DNA of 64,000 bases from Francisella salimarina (GTDB taxonomy: Bacteria > Pseudomonadota > Gammaproteobacteria > Francisellales > Francisellaceae), in NCBI RefSeq assembly GCF_007923265.1, contig NZ_VOJA01000001.1, forward strand, positions 310,001 through 374,000, read 5' to 3'. Every line of letters begins with the position of its first letter. The first letter of the stretch is position 1. The notes below the pieces were generated by a model. The model made no database searches, was not told the origin of the DNA, and saw only the letters and a program-made list of their open reading frames with translations. Positions 39,629 to 49,826 of this stretch are shown here, in pieces. A program made the translations under genes and the position numbers.

Positions 39629-40057
39629 TTAACCCAGAAAATACTGAATAAAATTCTCAAATATAACACCAAATAAAGATATAATTAGTGCAAAAATTAT
39701 AACTACAACTATAACCATAGCTGATATTGTCATAGTTTCTTTTCGCGTAGGCCATACGACTTTCGCTAACTCAAGCTTAGATGCTTGGAAAAAAGCCCAG
39801 AAACGACGACCCTGATTTGTAAATCTTGCGACCACTAATGCAGCCAGAACCACCACTACAGCTAAAGAAGTGTTATACGAACTGTAGCTTGAACCTAAAA
39901 CATCAGAATACATAGTAACAGCAACACCAGCAACTACTATCGCTACAGCCACCAACCACAACAACGCACTACTAGACTTAGAAATCTTCTTAACTTCTGT
40001 GGTCTTCGTGGCACCACTTATCCAAACCTTATTATTAAAACCTTGATTCTTTTTCAC
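39629..40057 (-). CDS. secE: Preprotein translocase subunit SecE
   Basis: SecE clamps the SecY channel. The 142-residue protein has three hydrophobic helices (about residues 31-50, 57-76 and 112-137), the gammaproteobacterial three-helix form. The conserved amphipathic region WPTRKETMTISAMV precedes the last helix. A TATAAT-like -10 at 40100-40105 with a poor -35 may provide a local start. A strong terminator after tRNA-Trp lies about 95 bp upstream, so secE likely relies on this or on read-through. Confidence 0.95.
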   Translation of the reverse strand: MKKNQGFNNKVWISGATKTTEVKKISKSSSALLWLVAVAIVVAGVAVTMYSDVLGSSYSSYNTSLAVVVVLAALVVARFTNQGRRFWAFFQASKLELAKVVWPTRKETMTISAMVIVVVIIFALIISLFGVIFENFIQYFLG

Positions 40058-40150
40058 AAGACATCCTTTTTCTTAAAAAGAGTATTTTTAATTAGAGAGA
40101 TTATAAACGTAGGCAATAAAATACCATAGCAAACAGACAATATCAAGAAA

Positions 40151-40188
40151 TAAAAAAGGCGGAGTTGCAATTTATACAACACCGCCTT
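40151..40188 (-). terminator. Rho-independent terminator after tRNA-Trp
   Basis: On the minus strand GGCGG-t-GTTG and CAAC-t-CCGCC pair with one T-T mismatch over a short loop. They are followed at once by TTTTTT. It sits eight bases past the tRNA-Trp CCA end and before secE. It is one of the clearest intrinsic terminators in the window. Confidence 0.85.
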
Positions 40189-40195
40189 AATTATG

Positions 40196-40271
40196 TGGCA
40201 GGCCAGGAGGGACTCGAACCCCCAACTTGCGGTTTTGGAGACCGCTGCTCTACCAATTGAACTACTGACCT
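40196..40271 (-). tRNA. tRNA-Trp (anticodon CCA)
   Basis: The 76-base gene folds as a complete cloverleaf with AGGTCAG/CTGGCCT acceptor arms, anticodon loop CTCCAAA (CCA, tryptophan), the TTCGAGT T-loop and an encoded CCA end. It lies between tufA and secE, as trpT does in some relatives. It is probably processed from the tufA transcript. Confidence 0.97.
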
Positions 40272-40292
40272 ATATTTTTGTTAAATTACCTA

Positions 40293-41477
40293 TTATTCGA
40301 TAATTTTAGCAACAACACCAGCACCAACTGTTCTACCACCTTCACGGATAGCAAAACGTAGACCTTCGTCCATAGCGATTGGGTTGATTAAAGTGATAGT
40401 CATCTTAACATTATCACCAGGCATTACCATTTCAACACCTTCTGGTAACTCAACAGCACCAGTAATGTCTGTAGTACGGAAGTAGAACTGTGGTCTATAT
40501 CCTTTGAAGAATGGAGTATGTCTACCACCTTCTTCTTTAGAAAGAACATATACTTCAGCTTCAAACTTAGTATGAGGCTTAATTGAACCTGGCTTACACA
40601 ATACTTGACCACGCTCAACGTCGTCTCTCTTAAGACCACGAACTAGGATACCAACGTTATCACCAGCCTCTCCTCTATCAAGAAGCTTACGGAACATTTC
40701 AACACCTGTTACTGTAGTCTTTTGAGTTGGACGAATACCAACAACTTCAACTTCATCACCAACGTTAATAACACCACGCTCAACACGGCCAGTTACAACT
40801 GTACCACGACCTGAGATTGAGAACACATCTTCAATTGGAAGAATGAACGGCTTCTCTGTATCACGCTCAGGTGCAGGAATGTAGTCATCCATAGCCTGTA
40901 CAAGCTCAACAATTTTCTCAACGTACTGCTCTTCACCTTCGATAGCTTTAAGAGCAGAACCCATAACAACTGGAGTATCATCACCAGGGAACTCGTACTG
41001 ATCTAGAAGCTCACGTACTTCCATTTCAACTAGCTCCAACAATTCTTCGTCATCTACCATGTCACACTTGTTTAAGAAAACAACGATTTTTGGTACGCCA
41101 ACCTGACGTGAAAGTAGAATGTGCTCACGAGTCTGTGGCATAGGACCATCAGCTGCAGAACATACTAGGATAGCGCCGTCCATCTGAGCAGCACCAGTAA
41201 TCATATTCTTAACGTAGTCCGCGTGTCCTGGACAGTCAACGTGAGCATAGTGTCTATTTGGAGACTCATACTCAACGTGAGAAGTATTAATAGTTATACC
41301 ACGCGCTTTCTCTTCTGGTGCGTTATCAATTTCATCAAAGTTCTTAGCTGCAGAACCATTTTTCTCAGCCATAACTTTAGTGATCGCAGCAGTAAGAGTA
41401 GTTTTACCATGGTCAACGTGACCAATAGTACCTACGTTTACGTGCGGCTTCAAACGTTCAAATTTTTCTTTAGCCAT
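40293..41477 (-). CDS. tufA: Elongation factor Tu
   Basis: EF-Tu carries aminoacyl-tRNA to the ribosome. I chose the ATG at 41477 (protein starts [16 protein letters not shown], 394 residues) with GGAG seven bases upstream. The longer open frame reaches into tRNA-Thr and is not real. The GTPase motifs are [13 protein letters not shown] and NKCD. It is co-transcribed with the upstream tRNA-Tyr, tRNA-Gly and tRNA-Thr genes, the arrangement of tufB in E. coli. The elfamycin-binding and other domain-interface regions look normal. Confidence 0.97.
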   Translation of the reverse strand: MAKEKFERLKPHVNVGTIGHVDHGKTTLTAAITKVMAEKNGSAAKNFDEIDNAPEEKARGITINTSHVEYESPNRHYAHVDCPGHADYVKNMITGAAQMDGAILVCSAADGPMPQTREHILLSRQVGVPKIVVFLNKCDMVDDEELLELVEMEVRELLDQYEFPGDDTPVVMGSALKAIEGEEQYVEKIVELVQAMDDYIPAPERDTEKPFILPIEDVFSISGRGTVVTGRVERGVINVGDEVEVVGIRPTQKTTVTGVEMFRKLLDRGEAGDNVGILVRGLKRDDVERGQVLCKPGSIKPHTKFEAEVYVLSKEEGGRHTPFFKGYRPQFYFRTTDITGAVELPEGVEMVMPGDNVKMTITLINPIAMDEGLRFAIREGGRTVGAGVVAKIIE

Positions 41478-41521
41478 TTTCATGCTCCATTTTTTTTCAA
41501 CAAAAAACAATAGTTTAAATA

Positions 41522-41597
<76 letters not shown>

Positions 41598-41629
41598 TTA
41601 TTAATATTTTATTATAAATTAGATTTAGG

Positions 41630-41703
41630 TGGAGCGGGTGATGGGAATCGAACCCACACTATCGGCTTGGAAGGCCGAAGTTCTACCATTGAACTACACC
41701 CGC
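41630..41703 (-). tRNA. tRNA-Gly (anticodon TCC)
   Basis: The 74-base cloverleaf has acceptor GCGGGTG/CACCCGC, anticodon loop CTTCCAA (TCC, glycine, reading GGA and GGG), TTCGATT T-loop and encoded CCA. It lies one base from tRNA-Tyr and 32 bases before tRNA-Thr on the same transcript. Confidence 0.97.
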
Positions 41704-41704
41704 A

Positions 41705-41789
41705 TGGTGGAGGGAGCAGGATTCGAACCTGCGAAGGCTGAGCCGTCAGATTTACAGTCTGATCCCTTTGGCCGCTCGGGAATCCCTCC
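41705..41789 (-). tRNA. tRNA-Tyr (anticodon GTA)
   Basis: The 85-base gene is a type II tRNA with a long variable arm (GGCTCAGCC region). It has acceptor GGAGGGA/TCCCTCC, anticodon loop CTGTAAA (GTA, tyrosine), TTCGAAT T-loop and encoded CCA. It is the promoter-proximal gene of the Tyr-Gly-Thr-tufA unit. Confidence 0.97.
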
Positions 41790-41806
41790 CCTAAAACTTT
41801 TAGATA

Positions 41807-41835
41807 ACTATAAAGTTTATTTGACTAAAAATCAA
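41807..41835 (-). promoter_or_regulatory. Sigma70 promoter of the tRNA-Tyr-Gly-Thr-tufA unit
   Basis: On the minus strand TTGATT (41830-41835) and TATAGT (41807-41812) are exactly 17 bp apart. The start site should fall near 41800, about ten bases before mature tRNA-Tyr. No other promoter this strong is seen upstream. Confidence 0.75.
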
Positions 41836-41944
41836 GCTTTTTTATGATAATTTGCATTTTGCTTTACGCCAACAACTCATCTAACAAAAAACTAAGGTTA
41901 TATTACTATGCGTAGGTGTAAATGTAAAGTTATTATATCGTTTT

Positions 41945-43360
41945 TTATAAAACCACACACATTTTTTGCGCTCTTGTCATCGCCACATAAAGTATTTGAT
42001 TTCTTTCTATAAAATTCTTATTTAATGAAATATCTTTTAAAAGCACAAATACCTTTTTATAAGTCGACCCTTGTGCTTTATGAGCCGTAACAGCAAAGCC
42101 ATAATCCAAGTCTTTTTTTATTATACTATTCTTGGGCCTTAAACTACCATCAGAATATCTTTCAACATCAATCATTAATAAGTTATTTTTACGAAACTCA
42201 TAATACGTTGACCACATTCTATCGCTTCTAGCAATCTCTAGTAAGTTATCATGTATCTCAGCATACTGATTTAAATTACAAGTATCATCTGAATCTATTA
42301 TGAAAATACTTTTTTCATCAAAACCCTTATAAATTTTTGCTTTTTCATGCACCTTTACACTATATCCCATAAGGCCATTCATATTTTTTTGCTTTTTTGA
42401 TACCTCAACCACCTTATAATCAACACAATTATTTATCAAGAAAGATTCTTTAGAATTGGCTTTTATGGCTCGATAGCCAATTAAAACATCACCTTTCTCA
42501 ATTAAGTCAGCGCCTTCTCCAAACACCAAGTCCCTGATTATCCTATTCGCCAACATGACTGTCTTATTGCGCCAAGCTATTAACTTAGCATAGTTCAAAT
42601 CAGTCCTTGCATAAGATGACCCAAAAACTTTTTTTATTTGCTCTCTAAACTCATCATTTGACTTAACAAATAGTACACCCTCATTCTCTTTATTCAAGAC
42701 AGTTTCTTTTTTATTCAAAAAATAAGGTAGCTCTTCACTAACGTCTCTTATTTGCTGACTTAACTCTACTAGTGGGTTGCTATCTGCTTGTCGCATAAGT
42801 TGAGTAAGTTCACATCTATTCTCTAATTGAAAAATTGGACTAACCTGATCGCCAACTGGTGGTATTTGTGCTTTATCGCCCAAAAATATAACCTTAGATG
42901 ATAATGATTTAGTAATTTCTGAATCAATAAGCTCAAATAGTGATTTATTTATCATACTAGCTTCATCAATTATTATTAAGTCATAATTTTTGATACTCGC
43001 CTTATTAATTTGTCCAAAGACAGGTTCATTCGGATTGAAGTCAGCAAGATTTATATCAGGCTGCAAACCAAGTAAAGAATGAATAGTATAACCCTGCCTA
43101 GTAGTTGATTGTGAAATAACAGCATTTGCCTTACGAGTTGGTGCAGAAACTATCGCTCTTTTGGGATATTCATCCAAAATCTTTTTGACCACAGTAGTCT
43201 TGCCTGTACCTGCAAAACCTGAGAGTAAAAAATAAGACTCCCTACTCGCAATAAATTCTTTTATAAGGCGAATAGCTTCTATTTGTTGTTGATTAAGAAT
43301 TATTTTCTGCCCATTCGGCAAATATAAATAATTTTCAGAATTGAGAAAGTTTTTTTGCAT
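41945..43360 (-). CDS. SF1 DNA helicase, RecD/Dda-like
   Basis: The 471-residue protein is a superfamily 1B helicase. Motif I is GFAGTGKTT (Lys54), motif II is IIDEASM, motif III GDKAQIPPVG, and the C-terminal UvrD_C_2 motif is AVTAHKAQGSTYKKVF. It lacks the long N-terminal region of RecD and RecD2, so it resembles phage T4 Dda and small RecD-like helicases that move 5' to 3'. A role in repair or replication-fork processing is likely but unproven. No recB or recC is nearby. It starts one base before the mscS stop, so the two genes overlap. Confidence 0.85.
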   Translation of the reverse strand: MQKNFLNSENYLYLPNGQKIILNQQQIEAIRLIKEFIASRESYFLLSGFAGTGKTTVVKKILDEYPKRAIVSAPTRKANAVISQSTTRQGYTIHSLLGLQPDINLADFNPNEPVFGQINKASIKNYDLIIIDEASMINKSLFELIDSEITKSLSSKVIFLGDKAQIPPVGDQVSPIFQLENRCELTQLMRQADSNPLVELSQQIRDVSEELPYFLNKKETVLNKENEGVLFVKSNDEFREQIKKVFGSSYARTDLNYAKLIAWRNKTVMLANRIIRDLVFGEGADLIEKGDVLIGYRAIKANSKESFLINNCVDYKVVEVSKKQKNMNGLMGYSVKVHEKAKIYKGFDEKSIFIIDSDDTCNLNQYAEIHDNLLEIARSDRMWSTYYEFRKNNLLMIDVERYSDGSLRPKNSIIKKDLDYGFAVTAHKAQGSTYKKVFVLLKDISLNKNFIERNQILYVAMTRAQKMCVVL

Positions 43361-43860
43361 TATTTATTTTCTAACTCGGAAAACCTCGTAATAACCCTAG
43401 AAAGAATTAGATTATTTGGCATAACAATTTCATTACCAGCTTCATCATTTAGTTTTGTATACAGGAAACCGATCGACTTAACTTGACCTTTTACACCACC
43501 CAAGTCCACCTTCTCACCTATCTCAAAAGGCTTACTAAACGCCAGCATAATCCCGGATGCCACAATATTATAAGATGTCTTAAGAGACATAGAAATACCA
43601 AAAACGATCCCCGTTAAAACTCCTGTAACAGGCGATATAGGCACTCCAAGCTTCGCTAGTGCAATAACCACCACTAAAACTAAGAAAATGGTATACACAA
43701 CGCTTGATAAAAATTGTGATACCGTCTTATCATACTCCTCAAGTAAGTGGTAAACTACTTTTTTTATATATTTAGATATCCAAAAACCTATACCTAAAAT
43801 TAAAACTGAAATAATTAGGTTCATCCAAAATGATCCTCCAACACCTATCTGATCAAACAT
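43360..43860 (-). CDS. Short MscS-family mechanosensitive channel
   Basis: The 166-residue protein has one N-terminal helix, then a Gly/Ala-rich pore helix region (about 60-110), then the MscS beta domain with [24 protein letters not shown]. coli MscS is 286 residues; this one ends just after the beta domain, so the C-terminal alpha/beta vestibule is missing. It overlaps the upstream membrane gene by 16 bp and the helicase gene by one base. It may be a minimal channel or a partner subunit. The ion selectivity cannot be read from the sequence. Confidence 0.8.
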   Translation of the reverse strand: MFDQIGVGGSFWMNLIISVLILGIGFWISKYIKKVVYHLLEEYDKTVSQFLSSVVYTIFLVLVVVIALAKLGVPISPVTGVLTGIVFGISMSLKTSYNIVASGIMLAFSKPFEIGEKVDLGGVKGQVKSIGFLYTKLNDEAGNEIVMPNNLILSRVITRFSELENK

Positions 43861-44555
43861 TTCTTTTTATTCTCCATATATGTTTTTTTAGCACTGGCAA
43901 GCATAAAAATAGCAGCGCAACTAAGGACTATTGATATTGAGGCAAACAAAACCTCCTCAAAAGCTTCGAGATGATTTACTCTCCCCATCAAAGTGTTCAA
44001 TATAAAAATCACATTCTCCACAACAAATAATGCCATACTTATAGCAAAAACAGATAAGCATATAGAAAATCTATATAAAAAAGCTGATATTGCAAACAAC
44101 AGCAATAATGGATACATAACTATCTGCAAAGCATCTATAAAGAAATACTCGAATGTTTCTACACACTCAAAATTATATTTAATTGTAGATATGTATATAA
44201 GTGCAAAAACAAAAAATGTTGCAAATAGTATTAGAGCATCTCTACTAAAAACACTATCATTAAACTCATGATATCTTTTTTTTGAAAACAAGAGTCCACA
44301 TACCGTAATAAAAGCAGCACCAGAAATAAATCCATCATAAGAAAAAGTATTCTCTAAATATATACGATGCGCAACATATCCAAAACCACCCATAGCTAAC
44401 AAAGATATTGAAAAGCAAATCCAAAAGGCTGCATCCCAAGGCTTTTTCTTTGCAAAAATATAACTTAAAATTGCACAGCATAAAAATAGCATAAGTGAAA
44501 TAAATAACCTCAGAATATCATCAGCTAACAATGGTAAATAAATCATCTCACACAT
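43845..44555 (-). CDS. Unknown seven-helix membrane protein
   Basis: I do not recognise the family. The 236-residue protein has about seven hydrophobic helices (near residues 4-28, 39-58, 77-92, 105-125, 137-160, 165-190 and 203-225), short loops, and a Lys-rich C-terminus ([14 protein letters not shown]). No catalytic or binding motif is evident. It begins 4 bp after the glpF stop and overlaps mscS by 16 bp, so it may be co-transcribed with either. A role connected with osmotic balance or glycerol is only a contextual guess. Confidence 0.65.
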   Translation of the reverse strand: MCEMIYLPLLADDILRLFISLMLFLCCAILSYIFAKKKPWDAAFWICFSISLLAMGGFGYVAHRIYLENTFSYDGFISGAAFITVCGLLFSKKRYHEFNDSVFSRDALILFATFFVFALIYISTIKYNFECVETFEYFFIDALQIVMYPLLLLFAISAFLYRFSICLSVFAISMALFVVENVIFILNTLMGRVNHLEAFEEVLFASISIVLSCAAIFMLASAKKTYMENKKKCLIR

Positions 44556-44559
44556 TTTA

Positions 44560-45324
44560 TTAGAAAACTCCTTTTGTTCTCAGAAATAAGTATAAACCTG
44601 TAGCAATGACACTTCCCAGCACCGGGCCAACTATTGGTACCCACGCATAACTCCACTGTGAAGAGCCCTTGCCCTGTATTGGCATGATAGCATGAAACAA
44701 TCTAGGTCCAAAATCCCTAGCAGGATTTATAGCATAACCAGTTGTACCACCAAGTGACAAACCAATTGCAATAACTACAAAGGCTACAGGAATTCCCCCT
44801 AAAGCTCCCATATCTATCGGATAAGCCGTAGTCACACTAGCCTCACCAGCATGAGCAACCACACCATGCATTGTTAAAATTGCAAAAATAAGTACAAAAG
44901 TACCAATAACCTCACTAGCAAAGTTTGAGGGTAAATGCTTAATAGCTGGTGATGTACAATGAGTAGCTAATTTCAAGTCAGTATTATCAGTAGCTGAGTA
45001 GTGTGGATAATACATAGTCCACACTAGAAGCTGACCAACCATAGCACCTAATATCTGTGAAATAACAAATGGTACAACCCACCCCCATGAGAACTTACCG
45101 GCAATAGCAAGTGCTAATGTAACAGCAGGATTTAAGTGAGCTCCACTAATAGGGCCAGCAACCAACACGCCCAAAAACACCGCCAAACCCCAAGCGAATG
45201 TGATAACAATCCAACCACCATTCTCTGACTTAGTGCCTTTTAAAACAACTCCGGCAACCACACCATTTCCCAGCAGTATCAAAATCATTGTGCCGATAAA
45301 TTCAGCTATGCACGCTTCTAACAT
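44560..45324 (-). CDS. glpF: Glycerol uptake facilitator (aquaglyceroporin)
   Basis: GlpF lets glycerol diffuse through the inner membrane. The 254-residue protein has six helices and two half-helix NPA motifs, NPA at 65-67 (GAHLNPAVTL) and NPA at 200-202 followed by Arg-Asp. The Asp after the second NPA-Arg is the aquaglyceroporin mark separating it from water-only aquaporins. It lies 9 bp after glpD in a glpK-glpD-glpF unit. Confidence 0.95.
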   Translation of the reverse strand: MLEACIAEFIGTMILILLGNGVVAGVVLKGTKSENGGWIVITFAWGLAVFLGVLVAGPISGAHLNPAVTLALAIAGKFSWGWVVPFVISQILGAMVGQLLVWTMYYPHYSATDNTDLKLATHCTSPAIKHLPSNFASEVIGTFVLIFAILTMHGVVAHAGEASVTTAYPIDMGALGGIPVAFVVIAIGLSLGGTTGYAINPARDFGPRLFHAIMPIQGKGSSQWSYAWVPIVGPVLGSVIATGLYLFLRTKGVF

Positions 45325-45333
45325 AAATAACCC

Positions 45334-46866
45334 TTAATTATACAACTCATCAACATTAAAGTTCTTAGAAAATTCCATAAAGCTATCAATTTGCTGATTT
45401 TGCCAAGCTTCATCTTTATCCAACTCTTTTGCCATAAGTTTAGCAACAACTGGGGCTGCATCGATACTAGCCTTAATATCTAAAAAGGCTGCTCTAGTTC
45501 GGCGAGCTAAAACATCCTCAACAGTTTGAGCCTTCTCAGCTCTAACATGATAAACAACCTCTGCCTGATAATATGGTAAATCATCATGTAACAACTCAAA
45601 ATTATCAAGCTCTGTCTGGATTGATTTAATATCTTCAGCATTTTTACCATAAACCTTTAGTGGATAAGCATCTTTTGGTTCAATAGCGTCAACAAGTAAC
45701 TCATTAGAAGTCTTGGAAGTCTTTTGAGCAATTTTTTTAGTCTCGATAAAATCTATAACATCCTGCCCCATCCTTCTAAAGATTGTCCACTTACCACCAA
45801 CAACTGTGATTAAGCCATTTTTTGACTCTATAACCTCATGCTTACGCGAAATTTTTGCTGTATTTTTAGCATTCTTTGGCGACACCAATGGTCTTTGGCC
45901 ACAATAGACAGACTTGATATCTGCTACTGTAGCTTTAGTTTTAGCATACTGGTTAAATGTCTCTAGGATAAAATCAATCTCAGACTTCTCAGCTCTTGGC
46001 TCAATACTTGGAGCTTCTTTTTTGATATCTGTAGTACCAACGATTAAATGATTATGCCAAGGCAATATAAATAACACTCGACCATCTTCTGTTTCTGGAA
46101 TTAAAATTGCATGCTCTGTTGGGAATTTCTCTCTATCAAAAACAATATGTGTACCTTGAGCAACTGATACATATTTATGAGAGTCTTGCTGATTTGCAAT
46201 ATCTATAGTCTTATCTGTAAATGTCCCTGTAGCATTCACTATATGCTTAGCTGTAAATTCTTTTTGCTCGCCTGACAGGGTATCAACCACTTTTACAGTA
46301 TCTAATTTTGAATTTGTAGAGCTAAAAACCTTCTCAACCTTATGATAGTTAAGGGCTGTACCACCTTTTGCTTCAAAAGTCTTCATCAATGAGATCAGTA
46401 ATCTAGTATCATCAAACTGACCATCATAATAAACTAAACTTTTCAGCAATTTCGAATCATCAATATTTGGTAGCTCTGCCAATGTTTGCTGTTTATTTAG
46501 ATTATAGCTTTTGCCAATTTTATACTTACCCGACAAAAACTCATATAGCTTCACACCAATTGTATATTTAATAGTCTCAAAATAACTGCGAGTTGGAATA
46601 AGATAAGACTGCTTATGAGTCAAGTGTGGTGCGTTATGTAAGAATGAGTATCTTTCCTCAAGCCCCTCTTTCACCAAAGCAAAATCAAAATTCTCAAGGT
46701 ATCTCAGGCCACCATGTATCAGCTTAGTCGACTTTGAAGATGTTCCTTTACCAAAATCATAGGCTTCTAAAAGCAAAGTTTTGTAGCCTCTAGAAACCGC
46801 CTCTACAGCACAACCAAACCCAGTTGCACCACCACCTATAACTATTATGTCGTATTCGTTTTTCAT
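45334..46866 (-). CDS. glpD: Aerobic glycerol-3-phosphate dehydrogenase
   Basis: GlpD oxidises glycerol-3-phosphate to dihydroxyacetone phosphate and passes electrons to ubiquinone at the membrane. The 510-residue protein has the FAD-binding start IIVIGGGATGFGCAVEA, the KLIHGGLRYLE segment and the glycerol-phosphate region GGKWTIFRRMG. Length and single-chain form indicate GlpD and not the anaerobic GlpABC. It follows glpK by 69 bp and precedes glpF by 9 bp. Confidence 0.96.
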   Translation of the reverse strand: MKNEYDIIVIGGGATGFGCAVEAVSRGYKTLLLEAYDFGKGTSSKSTKLIHGGLRYLENFDFALVKEGLEERYSFLHNAPHLTHKQSYLIPTRSYFETIKYTIGVKLYEFLSGKYKIGKSYNLNKQQTLAELPNIDDSKLLKSLVYYDGQFDDTRLLISLMKTFEAKGGTALNYHKVEKVFSSTNSKLDTVKVVDTLSGEQKEFTAKHIVNATGTFTDKTIDIANQQDSHKYVSVAQGTHIVFDREKFPTEHAILIPETEDGRVLFILPWHNHLIVGTTDIKKEAPSIEPRAEKSEIDFILETFNQYAKTKATVADIKSVYCGQRPLVSPKNAKNTAKISRKHEVIESKNGLITVVGGKWTIFRRMGQDVIDFIETKKIAQKTSKTSNELLVDAIEPKDAYPLKVYGKNAEDIKSIQTELDNFELLHDDLPYYQAEVVYHVRAEKAQTVEDVLARRTRAAFLDIKASIDAAPVVAKLMAKELDKDEAWQNQQIDSFMEFSKNFNVDELYN

Positions 46867-46935
46867 TTATTTTTTTCAAATCTTTATATCTAAAAAATCG
46901 CCACTCTTACAGAGCAACCACAAAATTTGCTAATA

Positions 46936-48435
46936 TTACTCAGCCCAAGCCTTACTTCTATCTACTGCTTTTTTCCAACCCTTATAATCATGGGCCACTG
47001 TTTGAGGGTCTTTTTGTGGCTCAAAAGTCTTCTCTGTTGTGAGAATAGATTTCAATTCTTCTTTATCTTTCCAAAAACCTACAGATAGACCCGCTAAGAA
47101 CACAGCCCCCAAACCCGTAATCTCATTAATTTTAGGCTTGGAAATCTTTGATTGTAGTATATCTGATTGGAACTGCATTAGAAAATTATTTTGAACCGCT
47201 CCACCATCTACTCGAAGCCCTGCTAAATCAAGACCCGTACCTTCTTTCATACAATCCAAAACATCTTTTGCCTGGTAAGCTATAGCCTCAAGTGCTGCCC
47301 TTATGATATGCTCACGCCTAGTATCACGAGTAATACCAACAATAGTCCCTCGAGCATACATATCCCAGTATGGTGTGCCGAGACCAACAAAAGCTGGCAC
47401 CAAATAAACACCATCCGTTGAATCAATTTTTGTAGCATAGTACTCACTATCTTCAGCAGAGCGTACAAGACCTAGACCATCACGAATCCATTGAATAACT
47501 GCTCCCGCGATAAATACACTACCTTCAAGAGCATAAGTTGGCTTACCATTCTCAGCCCAAGCAATAGTCGTAAGGAGCCCTGCATCAGAAAACACAGGTT
47601 TATCACCAACATTCATTAAAGCAAAGCACCCTGTACCATAAGTGTTTTTCGCCATACCTTCCTCAAAACAGCAATGACCAAATAAAGCTGACTGCTGGTC
47701 ACCTGCCACACCAGCTATTGGAATTCTAGCGCCGCCCAAAGTACTTGGATGAGTGTGCCCAAAATCGCCACTTGAAGATCTAACCTCTGGTAGCATTGAT
47801 ACAGGAATATCTAAATACTCTAGAATTTTTTTGTCCCATTCAAGTGTATTGATATTGAACAACATTGTTCTTGAAGCATTTGAAAAGTCAGTAGCGTGAA
47901 CTTCACCTTTAGTTAAATTCCAGATTAACCAAGTATCGATTGTTCCAAAAAGTAAATCTCCTTTTTCTGCCTTCTCCCTAGCACCATCCACGTTATCAAG
48001 TATCCACTTAACTTTTGTACCGGAGAAATATGCGTCGACCACAAGACCTGTATTTTTACGAATATAATTAGTAAATTCTTTATCTTTATTGATTTCATCG
48101 CAGATATGCGATGTTCTTCGGCACTGCCAAACTATAGCATTATAAACTGGCTGGCCTGTATTCTTATCCCAAACTACTGTGGTTTCCCTTTGGTTAGTAA
48201 TACCTATTGCAGCTATATCTCGCGGAGAAACTCTAGCATACTCTAAAGCTTCTCTAACAATACTACTTTGCGATGCCCAAATTTCCATAGGGTCATGCTC
48301 TACCCAACCATTCTTTGGGTAAATTTGAGTAAATTCTTTTTGCGCTATCTTTTTAATATTACCTTGCTTATCAAAGATAATAGCACGAGAACTAGTGGTC
48401 CCCTGGTCTACTGCTAATATAAATTCTTTTGACAT
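46936..48435 (-). CDS. glpK: Glycerol kinase
   Basis: GlpK phosphorylates glycerol with ATP, trapping it in the cell. I chose the ATG at 48435 (protein begins [18 protein letters not shown], 499 residues) with GGAG eight bases upstream; a longer frame begins 12 bases before. FGGY kinase motifs are clear: DQGTTS near residue 10, [15 protein letters not shown] near 260, and [16 protein letters not shown] near 408. It lies between the MFS transporter gene (46-bp gap) and glpD. Confidence 0.97.
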   Translation of the reverse strand: MSKEFILAVDQGTTSSRAIIFDKQGNIKKIAQKEFTQIYPKNGWVEHDPMEIWASQSSIVREALEYARVSPRDIAAIGITNQRETTVVWDKNTGQPVYNAIVWQCRRTSHICDEINKDKEFTNYIRKNTGLVVDAYFSGTKVKWILDNVDGAREKAEKGDLLFGTIDTWLIWNLTKGEVHATDFSNASRTMLFNINTLEWDKKILEYLDIPVSMLPEVRSSSGDFGHTHPSTLGGARIPIAGVAGDQQSALFGHCCFEEGMAKNTYGTGCFALMNVGDKPVFSDAGLLTTIAWAENGKPTYALEGSVFIAGAVIQWIRDGLGLVRSAEDSEYYATKIDSTDGVYLVPAFVGLGTPYWDMYARGTIVGITRDTRREHIIRAALEAIAYQAKDVLDCMKEGTGLDLAGLRVDGGAVQNNFLMQFQSDILQSKISKPKINEITGLGAVFLAGLSVGFWKDKEELKSILTTEKTFEPQKDPQTVAHDYKGWKKAVDRSKAWAE

Positions 48436-48481
48436 AAAAAACTCCATAAGTAAAAAAACTACAAATTTCTAAATAAATATT

Positions 48482-49705
48482 TTATGCTTTTTTCTCTTTA
48501 ATAAAAAGAGACAGCAACACAGATAAAAACATTAATACTGGTAAAATGAATAATGAATATTTAAACGCCTCTAGTTGCGCAAAACCATAATTCTCCAAAG
48601 ATGAAACCATATATCCAACAAATGGCTGAAGCACAGCACCACTTAAAGGTATAAATAAATTGACTGCCGCGATACCAGTAGCTATATACATTGGACTGAT
48701 GTGTTGGCGCAAAATTGTAAAATTAAGCACGTGAGCTGCTTGCATCCCACCCCATAGCACGCACAATATACACATAATTATTGGATTAACATGTAGATAT
48801 ACAACAGCCACAACGATAAACAAACCAAAAATTGAAGCCCATGTAAGTAAGGCTTTTTGCTTGTTTAACAACGTTGCTACAACTCCCCATAAAGGACTAA
48901 AAATTGCAATCCCAATAAATATCATAGATGATGCTAAACCAGCATAGTGCTCAGGATATCCATCCAAACTTAAGAACCTATAGCTCCACAAATCAGCAAA
49001 TATAGCTGTAGTTCCATAAATTGTAAAACAGAAAAAACCATTTAATAATATTTGTTTAATTTTAAAAACTATTGGAATATCTTCAATCTTTGTATGAGTA
49101 TCAGCCAACTCATCTGTATCTGTCTGGTTATGCGGCTCCTTAAACGGTATAAAAAACAATACACTTAAAAATAACACTACTGAGACAATAAGAATTCCAG
49201 ACATTATAACTTGGATACTAAAATTATTGGCCAAAATAACTAGTGGCAATCCAGTCAGAGTTCCCGCGCCATACATGAGCATCTGAGTCGCCCCTGTGAA
49301 TAAAGGGAAAGTTCTTTTAGGAAGCCATATAGCTATCGCTTTTAGTGCAGATAAGAAAGCAAATCCTCCACCAATACCTGCTAATACTCTATATAAAATA
49401 AGATATTCTGGAGATGTCGCTCTAGTTGCGATAAAAACCCCTATAGAAAATATCAAGGTGCTGACTGCCATGATTCTTTTGACACCAAACTTATCTAATA
49501 AAATACCTGCTGGAAGTTGTGAAGCAACATACGCCCAATAAAATGCTGAGCTTAAAACACTAATTTGCTCTGGCGTTAGGTTATATGGTGCTGTAGAAAA
49601 GTCATTATAAAGTGAATTTCCTGAAGCTCGTATTATGAATTCAAGTGCATAAAAAAATGCACATATAAACCATATCGTAAATCCAACTCTGGTAATTTTT
49701 TGCAT
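48482..49705 (-). CDS. MFS transporter, Pht/Fpt (phagosomal transporter) type
   Basis: The 407-residue protein has twelve helices and the first-helix pattern FFYALEFIIRASG followed by QLPAGILLDKFGVKRIM. This pattern is shared by the Legionella Pht and Francisella Fpt groups, which import amino acids or nucleosides inside host cells. It is the first gene of a unit with glpK, glpD and glpF, suggesting a glycerol-related or co-regulated substrate, but this is context only. A second member of the family is encoded at 50571-51767 on the other strand. Confidence 0.82.
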   Translation of the reverse strand: MQKITRVGFTIWFICAFFYALEFIIRASGNSLYNDFSTAPYNLTPEQISVLSSAFYWAYVASQLPAGILLDKFGVKRIMAVSTLIFSIGVFIATRATSPEYLILYRVLAGIGGGFAFLSALKAIAIWLPKRTFPLFTGATQMLMYGAGTLTGLPLVILANNFSIQVIMSGILIVSVVLFLSVLFFIPFKEPHNQTDTDELADTHTKIEDIPIVFKIKQILLNGFFCFTIYGTTAIFADLWSYRFLSLDGYPEHYAGLASSMIFIGIAIFSPLWGVVATLLNKQKALLTWASIFGLFIVVAVVYLHVNPIIMCILCVLWGGMQAAHVLNFTILRQHISPMYIATGIAAVNLFIPLSGAVLQPFVGYMVSSLENYGFAQLEAFKYSLFILPVLMFLSVLLSLFIKEKKA

Positions 49706-49826
49706 AGTTTGAAATATAGAGATTTAGTATTTAAAAAATTATGCTAGAAAACCCTCTACATGTAAATAAAATAATCTCTCTTGAGCCCAAACTAGCTACT
49801 CTATCTAGATAGCATTAAAAACTAGT

